64,000 bases of DNA, taken from Halodesulfovibrio sp. GTDB taxonomy: Bacteria; Desulfobacterota; Desulfovibrionia; Desulfovibrionales; Desulfovibrionaceae. A program made the position numbers and the translations under genes. The notes under the pieces are model-generated. The model worked only from the letters and a program-made list of their open reading frames with translations, did not search any database and was not told the origin of the DNA. Of the stretch, positions 9,145 to 17,163 are shown piece after piece. Within the stretch, counting starts at the first letter, position 1, and the number at the start of each line of letters is the position of its first letter. The stretch spans positions 1-64,000 of the forward strand of contig NZ_JAOARI010000027.1 in assembly GCF_025210605.1 (NCBI RefSeq), written 5' to 3'.

Positions 9145-10740
9145 ATGTCGACACCCGCTTCCATCCAATCTTCCCGTCATATCCACGTCCGCCCTTCTCA
9201 GAAGGACGAAACTGACGTGCGTAGTTTTTTTGATAATGCTGTGGAGGGAATGTTTCGCAAAGCCCGTAACGGGCGTTTTCTTCTCGTCAATCCGGCGCTG
9301 GCAAAAATATTTGCCTATGCATCTCCCGGTGAAATGATCCGCAACTTCCCTGTTGATAAAGACAAGGTAACACTTGATGCTGCACGATTTTTAGATCTGC
9401 TGACCGAGCTAAAAAATAGAGGCGAAGTTAGAAATTTTGAAATGCAATTTCGCCGTCGCGACGGTCTGCTCATGTGGGTACTTATCAACGCCCGAACCGT
9501 GTACACTGTAAAAGGTTCCATCAAATACTATGAAGGAACTCTTGTTGATATCACCGAGCGTAAAGATGCAGAAACAGAGCAAGCCATCATAGACGAGCAG
9601 ATTCGTCAGTCACAACGTATGGAGGCTATAGGAATTGTTGCCGGAGGTATTGCATCAGACTTCAGCACACTCATCCGCCCAATTGTGAGCAGCACAGAAT
9701 CTGCACTCAAACAAAGTTCGGGCAATGAACAGGTACAACGGAATCTCAATACAATTTTGGGTTCTGCCAATAGTGCGATGGCTCTCATTAAGCAATTTCA
9801 AACCATCAGCAGACAGGGAAAAGGTGAAATGCGTCCTACGACCATGCAACCTGTTCTTACAGAAGCTATTGGCGATTTCCGTTCTACCCTGCCTACCCAC
9901 ATCCAACTTTTTGAAGAGATCAGCGCGAATAATCGGACAGTACTTGCCGATGCGGGACAGATACGACAGGTCATCGATAATTTGCTAGAAAATGCGCTAC
10001 TGTCAATTCACACCGAAGGGCGCATTACTGTACGCATGGCAGAAGTAGAATTTGATGAGCGCACAGGAGCATTCCGAGCCGACCTTATCCCCGGGAAATA
10101 TCTTCGAATTACCGTTCAAGATTCAGGTGTCGGTATTCCTGAACAACTTCTTCCAAGAATTTTTGATCCATTTTTTACCACTCGCGGGCACGAAGATGCA
10201 CAAGGGTTGGGGCTTGCAGTTGCTCACGGTATAGCCCGTGCGCATGATGGTGGTATTACCGTGTTATCCGAAGAAGGACTTGGCTCTACCTTCTGTTTGT
10301 ATATCCCGTTTTACGATCAGGAAATTGACCAATCACTTCCTATTGCCCCGTCTCCAAGATTAGGGAGCGAACGTATTTTGCTTGTCTCACCTGAAGAACA
10401 AGAAATCCGGAAATGGAGAAGCCTGCTCGTTCCCCTTGGGTACCGTATTGAGGCTGTTTCCGGCAGCGTAGAGGCACTACGACTTTTCCTTGAATCACCT
10501 GATTCCTTTGACTTAATCATTTCGACATTTGCAATGCCTCAAATGAACGGACTTGAATTTGCGCGCATCCTGCTGGGAGTGCACCCGTCAACACGTCTGG
10601 TTTTATGCGCTGACCCAACAGACCCGATAACAAGCGAGATTGCACTGGAAGCAGGAGTACCGACGCTGGCACATAAGCCATTGAACACCAATAGAATTTT
10701 TCAGCTTGTGCAATCTGCACTGGAAGACCATCAGGAGTAG
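9145..10740 (+). CDS. Hybrid histidine-kinase-like protein without phosphoacceptor His or Asp (putative pseudokinase)
   Basis: About 531 aa (ATG 9145; an ATG at 9115 is also in frame, neither with a strong ribosome site). No membrane segment. PAS domain about residues 25-145, HisKA-like helices about 155-225, HATPase about 265-400, receiver-like domain about 410-530. The H-box, normally GIAHDFNN in this class, reads GIASDFST, so the phosphorylated His is Ser (codon 9655-9657). ATP-binding boxes look intact (NLLENA, DSGVGIP, GLGLAVAHG). In the receiver the Asp position is Thr (FDLIISTFAMP, codon 10525-10527) and the acidic pair is missing, though the Lys (AHKP) remains. It may bind ATP and act allosterically on the next gene's product. 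Confidence 0.82.
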   Translation: MSTPASIQSSRHIHVRPSQKDETDVRSFFDNAVEGMFRKARNGRFLLVNPALAKIFAYASPGEMIRNFPVDKDKVTLDAARFLDLLTELKNRGEVRNFEMQFRRRDGLLMWVLINARTVYTVKGSIKYYEGTLVDITERKDAETEQAIIDEQIRQSQRMEAIGIVAGGIASDFSTLIRPIVSSTESALKQSSGNEQVQRNLNTILGSANSAMALIKQFQTISRQGKGEMRPTTMQPVLTEAIGDFRSTLPTHIQLFEEISANNRTVLADAGQIRQVIDNLLENALLSIHTEGRITVRMAEVEFDERTGAFRADLIPGKYLRITVQDSGVGIPEQLLPRIFDPFFTTRGHEDAQGLGLAVAHGIARAHDGGITVLSEEGLGSTFCLYIPFYDQEIDQSLPIAPSPRLGSERILLVSPEEQEIRKWRSLLVPLGYRIEAVSGSVEALRLFLESPDSFDLIISTFAMPQMNGLEFARILLGVHPSTRLVLCADPTDPITSEIALEAGVPTLAHKPLNTNRIFQLVQSALEDHQE

Positions 10741-10743
10741 GGT

Positions 10744-12471
10744 ATGGCGCGCGTTCTTATTATCGATCACGACCCTGTTTTTTCCGAAACATTAGCTTCG
10801 ATTGTTACCGGTCTTGGACATCGAAGCAAGCAGGCTAAATCTCTTGCGGAAGCCTTTGCATCCGGTCGCAAACACGACACAGACATCGTATACCTTAATA
10901 CACAGCTCCCAGATGGAAACGGTCTGCTAGCGATTGCGCAACTCAACGCCATGCGCGGCCATCCTGAAATTATTGTCATGACAGGAACACCGACTCCTGA
11001 CGGAGCAGAAAAAGCAATCCGCAACGGAGCATGGGACTATGTCGAAAAACAAAGCGCCATTGATCGCATGGTGCTTCCGCTTATTCGTGCCATTGACTAC
11101 AGGGGCAAACGTCCCGCCCGCAATGGATCTGTAAAACTCAAACGCAGCGGGATTATCGGTAATAGTGCCGGTATCAAAAAATGCCTTTCACTTGTGGCGG
11201 AAGCCGCATCCTCTGATGCATCTGCATTACTTCTTGGTGAAACAGGGGTAGGTAAAGAAGTTTTTGCCCGTGCCGTGCACGAAAACAGTCTTCGTGCAAA
11301 TGGTCCTTTTGTGGCGGTGGACTGTGCATCCATGTCTCGAACTCTCGCAAGTTCTATCTTATTCGGACACCAGAAAGGAGCCTTTACAGGAGCAGACAAA
11401 GATAGAGAAGGACTTGTAGCGCAAGCCCACAACGGTACGCTTTTTCTTGATGAAGTAGGTGAACTGCCGCTGGCTATGCAGAAAATTTTCCTTCGAGTAT
11501 TGCAGGAACATCGATTCCGCCCTGTGGGAGCACGTACAGAAAAAACATCAGATTTCAGATTAATTTGTGCAACAAACAGAAATCTGGATGAGATGGTTGC
11601 CCGCGGAACCTTCCGTAGCGACCTGCTTTTCCGAATCCGCACCGTGGTTATGGCTCTTCCGCCTCTTCGTGACAGAACCGACGACCTCCCGCATCTTATT
11701 GAGCACTATGTGAAACAACTCTGCGGAAAATACGGCATGCCAGCCAAAGGCATTTCTCCAGACTTGCTTGACCTAGCCAAGGAATACTCATGGCCGGGAA
11801 ATGTTCGAGAGCTGATACATACTCTGGAACGTGCTGTACTAGCAGCCAAAGAAACGCCTAAAATTTTTAGCCGTCACCTTCCCGATCATATCCGCATCAA
11901 TATTGCGCGCGCTGCAGCTGACAAGACCCAGCAGGAAATTAAAGCCCTTACCGAAAGCAACCAAGTTCCGTTGCACCAAGGTGCGTCTTGTAGCATCAGC
12001 GAATTAGAAAATGCCCCTGATAACTATACAGCAAGGCTGGCAACTTCACCTGTGGAGCAAACACGTCCATCAATACAGGGGCGAACTCCTGTGCAAGCAA
12101 GTTCTTCTAATGGTAATCCCGAAGAAGAACGTGCTCTTGTTGCTGCCGCTGAAACGATTCAAGCAGATAGCAACACACATCGCACAAAAGAAGTCGTCAT
12201 CGTCCAGTCTTCACCACGCTTTGACACACGCAATGAAATACCTATTTCCGAGATTACGGACAAAATACCTTACATTTCCGCAATTCCGGACAAGAAAAAT
12301 TCAAGCAATACAATCAAACCCTTCTTTGAGTTTCGAGATGAAATCTTTGAAAATTACCTTCAACATCTTATGATGTTATCGGGAGGAAAGGTTGCTACAG
12401 CTTGCAAACTATCCGGTCTTTCAAGATCGTATCTGTACGATTTGCTCAAAAAATACCCTGTTAAAAAATAA
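10744..12471 (+). CDS. NtrC-like sigma-54 activator with Asn in place of the receiver phospho-Asp
   Basis: 575 aa. Receiver domain (about 1-120), AAA+ domain (about 135-375) with Walker A GETGVGKE, intact GAFTGA and Walker B FLDEVGEL, an unusually long Ser/Gln/Pro-rich linker (about 395-525), then a Fis-type helix-turn-helix at the very end (KVATACKLSGLSRSYLYDLL). The receiver acceptor site reads DIVYLNTQLPDGNG, so Asn52 (codon 10897-10899) replaces Asp; the acidic pair is DH instead of DD. It lies four bases after the kinase-like gene with AGGAG just before the start, so the pair is co-expressed. It probably works without phosphorylation. Repeated TCCG-N6-CGGA palindromes in and after its 3' end are candidate binding sites. 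Confidence 0.87.
   Translation: MARVLIIDHDPVFSETLASIVTGLGHRSKQAKSLAEAFASGRKHDTDIVYLNTQLPDGNGLLAIAQLNAMRGHPEIIVMTGTPTPDGAEKAIRNGAWDYVEKQSAIDRMVLPLIRAIDYRGKRPARNGSVKLKRSGIIGNSAGIKKCLSLVAEAASSDASALLLGETGVGKEVFARAVHENSLRANGPFVAVDCASMSRTLASSILFGHQKGAFTGADKDREGLVAQAHNGTLFLDEVGELPLAMQKIFLRVLQEHRFRPVGARTEKTSDFRLICATNRNLDEMVARGTFRSDLLFRIRTVVMALPPLRDRTDDLPHLIEHYVKQLCGKYGMPAKGISPDLLDLAKEYSWPGNVRELIHTLERAVLAAKETPKIFSRHLPDHIRINIARAAADKTQQEIKALTESNQVPLHQGASCSISELENAPDNYTARLATSPVEQTRPSIQGRTPVQASSSNGNPEEERALVAAAETIQADSNTHRTKEVVIVQSSPRFDTRNEIPISEITDKIPYISAIPDKKNSSNTIKPFFEFRDEIFENYLQHLMMLSGGKVATACKLSGLSRSYLYDLLKKYPVKK
12247..12290. promoter_or_regulatory. Two TCCG-N6-CGGACAA palindromes inside the regulator's 3' coding end
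   Basis: Copies at 12247-12260 and 12277-12290 are exactly 30 bases apart. Each is TCCG-N6-CGGA followed by CAA. They match two further copies just after the gene. Within the protein they encode the paired ISEITDK and ISAIPDK. They may be binding sites of the sigma-54 activator encoded here; that is inference. Confidence 0.45.
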
Positions 12472-12512
12472 GCAACTACACATAGATGTCCTCGTTTTAG
12501 GATAGAGCACAT

Positions 12513-12558
12513 AAGTTTTGTCCGCTATTACGGACAAAACTTCCGCATTCACGGACAA
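12513..12558. promoter_or_regulatory. Tandem operator-like palindromes (candidate enhancer sites)
   Basis: Bases 12513-12542 form a perfect inverted repeat: 12-base arms AAGTTTTGTCCG and CGGACAAAACTT around CTATTA. A second copy, TCCG-N6-CGGACAA, lies at 12542-12558, its core 21 bases (two helical turns) from the first. No T-run follows, which argues against a terminator. A looser copy with a five-base spacer is at 12717-12732. Position and tandem spacing suit enhancer sites for an NtrC-like activator, about 100-150 bases upstream of the -24/-12-like element at 12651. Confidence 0.55.
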
Positions 12559-12650
12559 TCGATCTACTTTTTCGACTTTTTCACAAAGAAAACCGTTATC
12601 ATTTATAATAAATAATATTTTCATCAGTTTTATCAATCTATTATCACACA

Positions 12651-12666
12651 TGGCATGGTTCTTGGT
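12651..12666 (+). promoter_or_regulatory. Near-consensus sigma-54 promoter
   Basis: TGGCAT-N5-TTGGT has the -24 GG and the correct spacing, but GG instead of the usual GC at -12. It lies about 95-130 bases downstream of the tandem palindromes and about 155 bases upstream of a strong terminator. The imperfect -12 keeps confidence low. Confidence 0.35.
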
Positions 12667-12676
12667 ATATAGCCAC

Positions 12677-12840
12677 CAGTGCAGGAGAAATGGTCTGCTC
12701 CTGAAAAGAAATTTCCTCCGAGTGTCGGACAAAGTTTGGCGGAAATACTTTTTTCGTACCGGCGAAAGCTATCCGGTTTCCTTGATCGCTTAGTCGATTG
12801 AAAAATACGCGCTACAGCTTGCTGTAGCGCGATTTTTTAT
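12677..12840 (+). ncRNA. Candidate sigma-54-dependent small RNA
   Basis: Between the -24/-12-like element and the terminator are about 160 bases with no credible ORF. The predicted transcript holds a CAGGAG/CTCCTG stem-loop (12682-12703), an ACCGG/CCGGT stem-loop (12758-12777) and the 11-base terminator stem. The layout, an NtrC-type gene followed by its likely binding sites, a -24/-12 promoter and a short terminated RNA, resembles luxO-qrr in Vibrio. Alternatively this is the leader of the gene at 12966 with an attenuator. No expression evidence. Confidence 0.4.
12808..12840 (+). terminator. Intrinsic terminator
   Basis: A perfect inverted repeat, CGCGCTACAGC-TT-GCTGTAGCGCG (12808-12831), is followed by ATTTTTTAT. 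It is a strong factor-independent terminator between the sigma-54 activator gene and the next gene, and would form the 3' end of the candidate small RNA. Confidence 0.9.
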
Positions 12841-12965
12841 ACCTATCGTACACCCCAACCTTCGGCATTCCGTAACAAACGGCAGCCAATGTTACCTTGT
12901 GCACTGATTATCTGACGACTTGAAATTACTCTTTGGGTGGCGTACCACCACCGCAAGGAGAAACC

Positions 12966-14039
12966 ATGTCTCAAGCAACTACCTTTCCCACCTCACGCAA
13001 ACGCAAACCAAAACGATCTGCTAAGGCGCTCATCATCGCTGCACTATGTTCACTGACCGCGCTTGCTGTCATACTTACAAACGACCCAAGCCTACTTTCA
13101 TGGGGCAAAGCATGGCCGGGACTTATTCGCCCATTATTGAGGATGCTCTGTTTTCTCGGGATAGGACTCGTTGTAGGTATCGCTGTTGAGGGAATGGGAT
13201 GGGCACCGCTTCTTGCCACTCTGGTTCGTCCAGTTATGCGCTTCGGAAATCTTAAAGATGAATCCGGCGCAGCATTCACCACTGCTTTTTTTTCTGGAAC
13301 AGCGGCAAACACTATGCTCATGACATTCTGGAAGGAAAATAAAATTTCTTTGCAGGAGATGAAACTAAGTTATCTCATTAACACAGGGCTTCCAGTCTTT
13401 CTTCTCCATCTTCCGACGACTTTTTTCATCATAGTACCAATGACGCGCACTGCGGGAATAATCTACCTCTCTCTTAACGGTCTTGCTGCACTGATACGCA
13501 CAATTGGTCTACTCATATGGACACGAATTACATTTGCGCCGCATAAAACGGATAACGAAATAACCGACCAGCCTGCCAATCGAAAAACCTCCGCAGCTAA
13601 AATTTTAAGCGCATTTCGCAGACGATTCACTCGCATCTGCACTGTCACGGCTCCTGTCTATTTCCTTATATATGCACTAAACCAAGCTGGCATGTTTGAA
13701 TATTTACGAACATCCGCAGCTGGCTGGGTTACATCCGCCTACCTACCTGTAGAAGCAGTCAGCGTTGTAGTCTTTGCAGTAGCTGCTGAATTTACAACTG
13801 GTATTGCTGCTGCGGGAGCGCTGCTGGATGGCGGTTCGTTAACAACAACGCAACTAGTTCTTGCCCTTGTTCTTGGAACAATTGTTGCCACTCCTATTCG
13901 CGCCCTGCGACACCAACTGCCATCTCAAACTGGTGTATTTACATTTAAGATCGGTTTTCCCATGCTTTTGATGAGTCAGCTTTTACGTATCAGCAGCCTT
14001 ATCTGCGTAACAATCCTCTATCTTTGGATTGCAAGTTAA
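12966..14039 (+). CDS. Nucleoside-recognition (Gate) domain membrane protein
   Basis: 357 aa from the ATG at 12966, chosen because GCAAGGAG lies just upstream; the 12933 start is less likely. A basic N-terminus precedes about eight hydrophobic segments. The Gate-type core is seen in FSGTAANTMLMTFWKENKIS and EFTTGIAAAGALLDGG. Relatives include SpmA/SpmB and nucleoside transporters, but the cargo of stand-alone members is unknown. It lies just upstream of the cobalamin riboswitch and cbiK, outside the riboswitch-controlled transcript, so a link to cobalt or corrinoid metabolism is only suggested by position. Confidence 0.75.
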   Translation: MSQATTFPTSRKRKPKRSAKALIIAALCSLTALAVILTNDPSLLSWGKAWPGLIRPLLRMLCFLGIGLVVGIAVEGMGWAPLLATLVRPVMRFGNLKDESGAAFTTAFFSGTAANTMLMTFWKENKISLQEMKLSYLINTGLPVFLLHLPTTFFIIVPMTRTAGIIYLSLNGLAALIRTIGLLIWTRITFAPHKTDNEITDQPANRKTSAAKILSAFRRRFTRICTVTAPVYFLIYALNQAGMFEYLRTSAAGWVTSAYLPVEAVSVVVFAVAAEFTTGIAAAGALLDGGSLTTTQLVLALVLGTIVATPIRALRHQLPSQTGVFTFKIGFPMLLMSQLLRISSLICVTILYLWIAS

Positions 14040-14051
14040 CAATATCACTGC

Positions 14052-14079
14052 TTGACCGCACAAATTCATTGCGTGTAAA
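14052..14079 (+). promoter_or_regulatory. Candidate sigma-70 promoter for the cbiK operon
   Basis: TTGACC (14052-14057), a 16-base spacer and TGTAAA (14074-14079). Transcription would begin near 14086, at the 5' edge of the cobalamin riboswitch, which supports the call. Confidence 0.45.
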
Positions 14080-14081
14080 GT

Positions 14082-14250
14082 GCCGCACTTCAGGTGCTCA
14101 AAAAGCCTAATAGGGAATCCCGTGCAAATCGGGAGCGGTCCCGCCGCCGTAAGTTCTATCTAATCTTTATCCACGCTGTACCACTGGCTCTGCCGGGAAG
14201 GTCGGATAAAGAGGAACGAGCCGGAAGACCTGCCTGAAAACTGTAGATAT
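14082..14250 (+). ncRNA. Cobalamin riboswitch
   Basis: The conserved B12-box core GAGCCGGAAGACCTGCC is at 14218-14234. Upstream are AGGGAATCCCGTGCAAATCGGG and GCGGTCCCGCCGCCGT, the expected conserved segments, and a variable stem around 14160-14212. It lies about 170 bases ahead of cbiK. Downstream segments GATATTCATGAATAT (14246-14260) and GTGAATATC (14297-14305) can pair in alternative ways and may form the expression platform. It should repress cbiK and the importer when cobalamin is plentiful. Confidence 0.92.
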
Positions 14251-14417
14251 TCATGAATATTACCTACGAAAGTTCCTGCCTTACATTTCGTCCGGTGTGA
14301 ATATCAGGCTCGATTTTGCAAACACGGGGTCTTGTTCTGCAAAACACTCTTCGCTATCGGTGCGTCATGCACCGCTCTGCGCCATATACCCCGCCCCAAA
14401 CGTTGGAGGCTTTTGCC

Positions 14418-15302
14418 ATGATCCGCAGTCGTTCTTTACGACTCATGCTCGCTGTCGCTCTTGTTTTTAGTTTATCTCTCCCTGCCTTTGCTGGACACGG
14501 AGAAGCTAAAGAATGTAAAAAGGGCATTTTACTTGTTGCATTTGGCACATCTGTACCTGAAGCTCGTGTTTCTCTGGATAATATTGGTGAAGAAGTTGCC
14601 AAAGCATTTCCTGATACAGAAATCCGCTGGGCTTACTCTGCTGCAATCATCCGTAATAAAATTAAACGTACCGAAAAAATGATTGTACCTTCCCCTGCTG
14701 CTGCTCTTGCACAGATGGGTGATGAAGGCTTTACACATGTTGTTGTACAGTCCTTGCACACAATTCCTGGTCAGGAATTTTCTGACATTCTTGAAACAGC
14801 TTCTGCATTCAATGGCATGCCTAAAGGCATCAGTCACATTGAAGTTGGTGCACCGCTGATGCACACTCCAGCAGACCTTGCTTCTATGTCCAAAATTTTA
14901 CCTACACTTGTTCCTGCTGCCCGTAAAAAAAATGAAGCAGTTATCTTTATGGGACACGGCACACACGATCCGGGCAACATTTACTACCCTGGTCTTGCTA
15001 CATACCTTCAGGAACAGGATTCTAATATGTATGTTGGCACTGTAGAAGGCTACCCAGCTCTCGACAACATCATTCCTACCCTGAAAGCTAAAGGCATCAA
15101 AAAAGTTTGGCTCATGCCTCTCATGTCTGTTGCTGGTGACCACGCACACAACGACATGGCTGGTCCAGAAGACGACAGCTGGAAATCTATTCTTACTAAA
15201 GAAGGATTCAATGTTACAACTGTACTGAAAGGTACAGGCGAATACGATGCTGTTGTTGCACAGTGGGTTGCACACTTGAAAGAGGCGTTTAGCGCTCTGT
15301 AA
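14418..15302 (+). CDS. cbiK: Periplasmic sirohydrochlorin cobaltochelatase CbiK
   Basis: 294 aa from the ATG at 14418 (GGAGG about 10 bases upstream; the longer ORF from 14316 would hide the signal peptide). It inserts cobalt into sirohydrochlorin in the anaerobic B12 pathway. The N-terminus (RLMLAVALVFSLSLPAFAG) is a clear signal peptide, so the enzyme is exported, as in the CbiKP type of Desulfovibrio. Family motifs: LLVAFGTSVPEAR, VVVQSLHTIPGQEF, FMGHGTHDP with the metal-binding His, VGTVEGYP with Glu, and SVAGDHAHNDMAG with the second His. It is controlled by the upstream cobalamin riboswitch and lies two bases before an ABC permease gene. An exported chelatase suggests cobalt or iron handling in the periplasm. 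Confidence 0.93.
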   Translation: MIRSRSLRLMLAVALVFSLSLPAFAGHGEAKECKKGILLVAFGTSVPEARVSLDNIGEEVAKAFPDTEIRWAYSAAIIRNKIKRTEKMIVPSPAAALAQMGDEGFTHVVVQSLHTIPGQEFSDILETASAFNGMPKGISHIEVGAPLMHTPADLASMSKILPTLVPAARKKNEAVIFMGHGTHDPGNIYYPGLATYLQEQDSNMYVGTVEGYPALDNIIPTLKAKGIKKVWLMPLMSVAGDHAHNDMAGPEDDSWKSILTKEGFNVTTVLKGTGEYDAVVAQWVAHLKEAFSAL

Positions 15303-15304
15303 TT

Positions 15305-16372
15305 ATGACTAGTTCAGCAGACATTGCGCAACGTCGTGCACGTCGATGCATTCTTTTTTCCAGCATTGCTGCTTGCGCTTGTGTAGTGTCTGCTGTTCTG
15401 GCTTCTTCGTATGGCCCGCTCAACATCCCGTTGGGGCAGGTATTCCATACACTCGCAGAACACCTTTTTCCTGTCGGCATCTCCGGTGAAACCACTAATG
15501 CCATCGTTGTTTGGGAAATTCGGTTCAGTCGAATTATTCTTTCGCTACTGATAGGAAGCGGGCTGGCTGTTTCCGGCACAGTCTTCCAAGGCATTTTGCG
15601 CAACCCACTGGCTGATCCGTTCACTATCGGAGTATCCAGTGGAGCAGCTTTCGGTGCTTCTGTTGCTATATTTTTTGGATTGTCCGGTTCCATACCGTAT
15701 CTTGCGGGAATAGGTATTATCCCTCTTGCGGCACTCACAGGTGCGTTACTCGCTCTTGCAGCAGTTATCACACTTGGCAGCATGGGAGGACAACTCAAAC
15801 GCGATGCGCTTGTACTAGCCGGAGTGGTTGTCGCAACATTTCTCGCAGCGCTTATCTCGCTCGTCAAATCACTTGATGAAGATTCAGTCGCATCTATTGT
15901 GTTCTGGATTATGGGCAGTCTGCAAGGAAGAAGCTGGCAGCATGTGCAGCTCATTCTACCGTGGTACACCTTAGGGGTTGCAATCATCTGGAGGTTTTCT
16001 CGCGAGCTGGACATCTTAGCTCTTGGTGAAACGCAAGCTCAACAGTTAGGCATGAATGCCAGCCGCGTCCGCTTATGGCTTCTTGTAGGGGCAAGCATGA
16101 TTACCGGCGCATCCGTCGCGGTCTCAGGTGTTATTGGTTTTGTGGGGCTAGTTGTGCCACACCTTGTACGTCTTGTTCAAGGTGGCGAACATAGACCATT
16201 GCTCGTAAGCTCTGCGTTTATTGGCGGATTGCTTTTACTCTGGTCTGATGTATTAGCACGCACAGTTCTTTCGGAAGGTGCAGAACTGCCGGTCGGCGTT
16301 GTCACAGCTCTTCTTGGAGGTCCTTTTTTCTGCCTGCTCCTGCACCGTTCCATGAAGCGGAGTAGCCGATAA
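15305..16372 (+). CDS. FecCD/BtuC-family ABC transporter permease
   Basis: 355 aa with nine to ten hydrophobic segments. Family motifs include GSGLAVSGTVFQGILRNPLADP and GVIGFVGLVVPHLVRL. It forms the membrane channel for cobalamin, heme or siderophore import with the next two gene products. It starts two bases after cbiK and its stop overlaps the ATPase start by one base. Because it belongs to a riboswitch-controlled unit with cbiK and cbiL, a corrinoid or cobalt-tetrapyrrole cargo is likely; a ferric siderophore cannot be excluded. Confidence 0.9.
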   Translation: MTSSADIAQRRARRCILFSSIAACACVVSAVLASSYGPLNIPLGQVFHTLAEHLFPVGISGETTNAIVVWEIRFSRIILSLLIGSGLAVSGTVFQGILRNPLADPFTIGVSSGAAFGASVAIFFGLSGSIPYLAGIGIIPLAALTGALLALAAVITLGSMGGQLKRDALVLAGVVVATFLAALISLVKSLDEDSVASIVFWIMGSLQGRSWQHVQLILPWYTLGVAIIWRFSRELDILALGETQAQQLGMNASRVRLWLLVGASMITGASVAVSGVIGFVGLVVPHLVRLVQGGEHRPLLVSSAFIGGLLLLWSDVLARTVLSEGAELPVGVVTALLGGPFFCLLLHRSMKRSSR

Positions 16373-17163
16373 TGTCTGCGAGTATTGTTCTGAAAAATTT
16401 GTCTGCGGGATATTCTTCAAAGGCTGTCCTGCATGATATTTCGATATCAATAGAACAAGGCGAAATGGTCGGACTTCTTGGACCCAACGGAAGTGGCAAG
16501 ACTACGCTGCTTATGGCACTTTCAGGAATCCGCAAACCGCTAAAAGGCTCTGTAACATTACACGGCACAAACCTGCTTCAGGTACCACCTAAGCAACGTG
16601 CAGCCCAAATAGCTTCCGTGCCGCAGTATACTGGGGAAACACCGGATATCGAAGCACTGTCACTCGTACTCATGGGGCGCTATCCGTACATATCCCCTCT
16701 GGGTGGATACAGTGCCGAAGATACAGAAATTGCCTTGCGCTGCATGCAAGCCACAGGAACCGATGCCTTTGCATACAAATCAGCACGAGAGCTTTCGGGT
16801 GGAGAATTTCAACGAGTACTCATTGCACGGGCACTTGCACAACAAACCAGCACATTGCTTCTGGACGAAGCAACCTCTGGTCTTGATGTAGCCCGAAGCC
16901 TAGAAATTTTCGATTTGCTGAAGCAAAGACATACAACCGGAACAACTGTAATTGCAGCTATTCACGATATTAATCTTGCTGCCCTCTACTGTAGCCGTCT
17001 GATATTTCTCAAACATGGACGGATAGTTCAGGACGGCACTGTCGAAGACGTTTTTACCGATGAAAAACTGACCCAAATTTATGAAACACCAATCCATACA
17101 TTCAGTCATCCGGTTACTGGTGCACCCCAAGCTTTTTTTACTCCTGGCTCTGCTTTGCGCTAG
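16372..17163 (+). CDS. ABC transporter ATPase (BtuD/FecE type)
   Basis: 263 aa. Walker A GPNGSGKTT (about residues 38-46), signature LSGGEFQRV, Walker B TLLLDEATSGLD, and the switch His in AAIHDIN. It powers the importer formed with the preceding permease. The start overlaps the permease stop (TAATG) and its 3' end overlaps the annotated start of the binding-protein gene by about 80 bases, so the set is tightly coupled. Confidence 0.93.
   Translation: MSASIVLKNLSAGYSSKAVLHDISISIEQGEMVGLLGPNGSGKTTLLMALSGIRKPLKGSVTLHGTNLLQVPPKQRAAQIASVPQYTGETPDIEALSLVLMGRYPYISPLGGYSAEDTEIALRCMQATGTDAFAYKSARELSGGEFQRVLIARALAQQTSTLLLDEATSGLDVARSLEIFDLLKQRHTTGTTVIAAIHDINLAALYCSRLIFLKHGRIVQDGTVEDVFTDEKLTQIYETPIHTFSHPVTGAPQAFFTPGSALR

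Noticed and set aside
12518..12793. 91-codon ORF across the palindromes and the candidate small RNA
   Set aside because: The N-terminus is just the palindromes read through (SAITDK, SAFTDN). It has no ribosome site and a composition unlike neighbouring genes.
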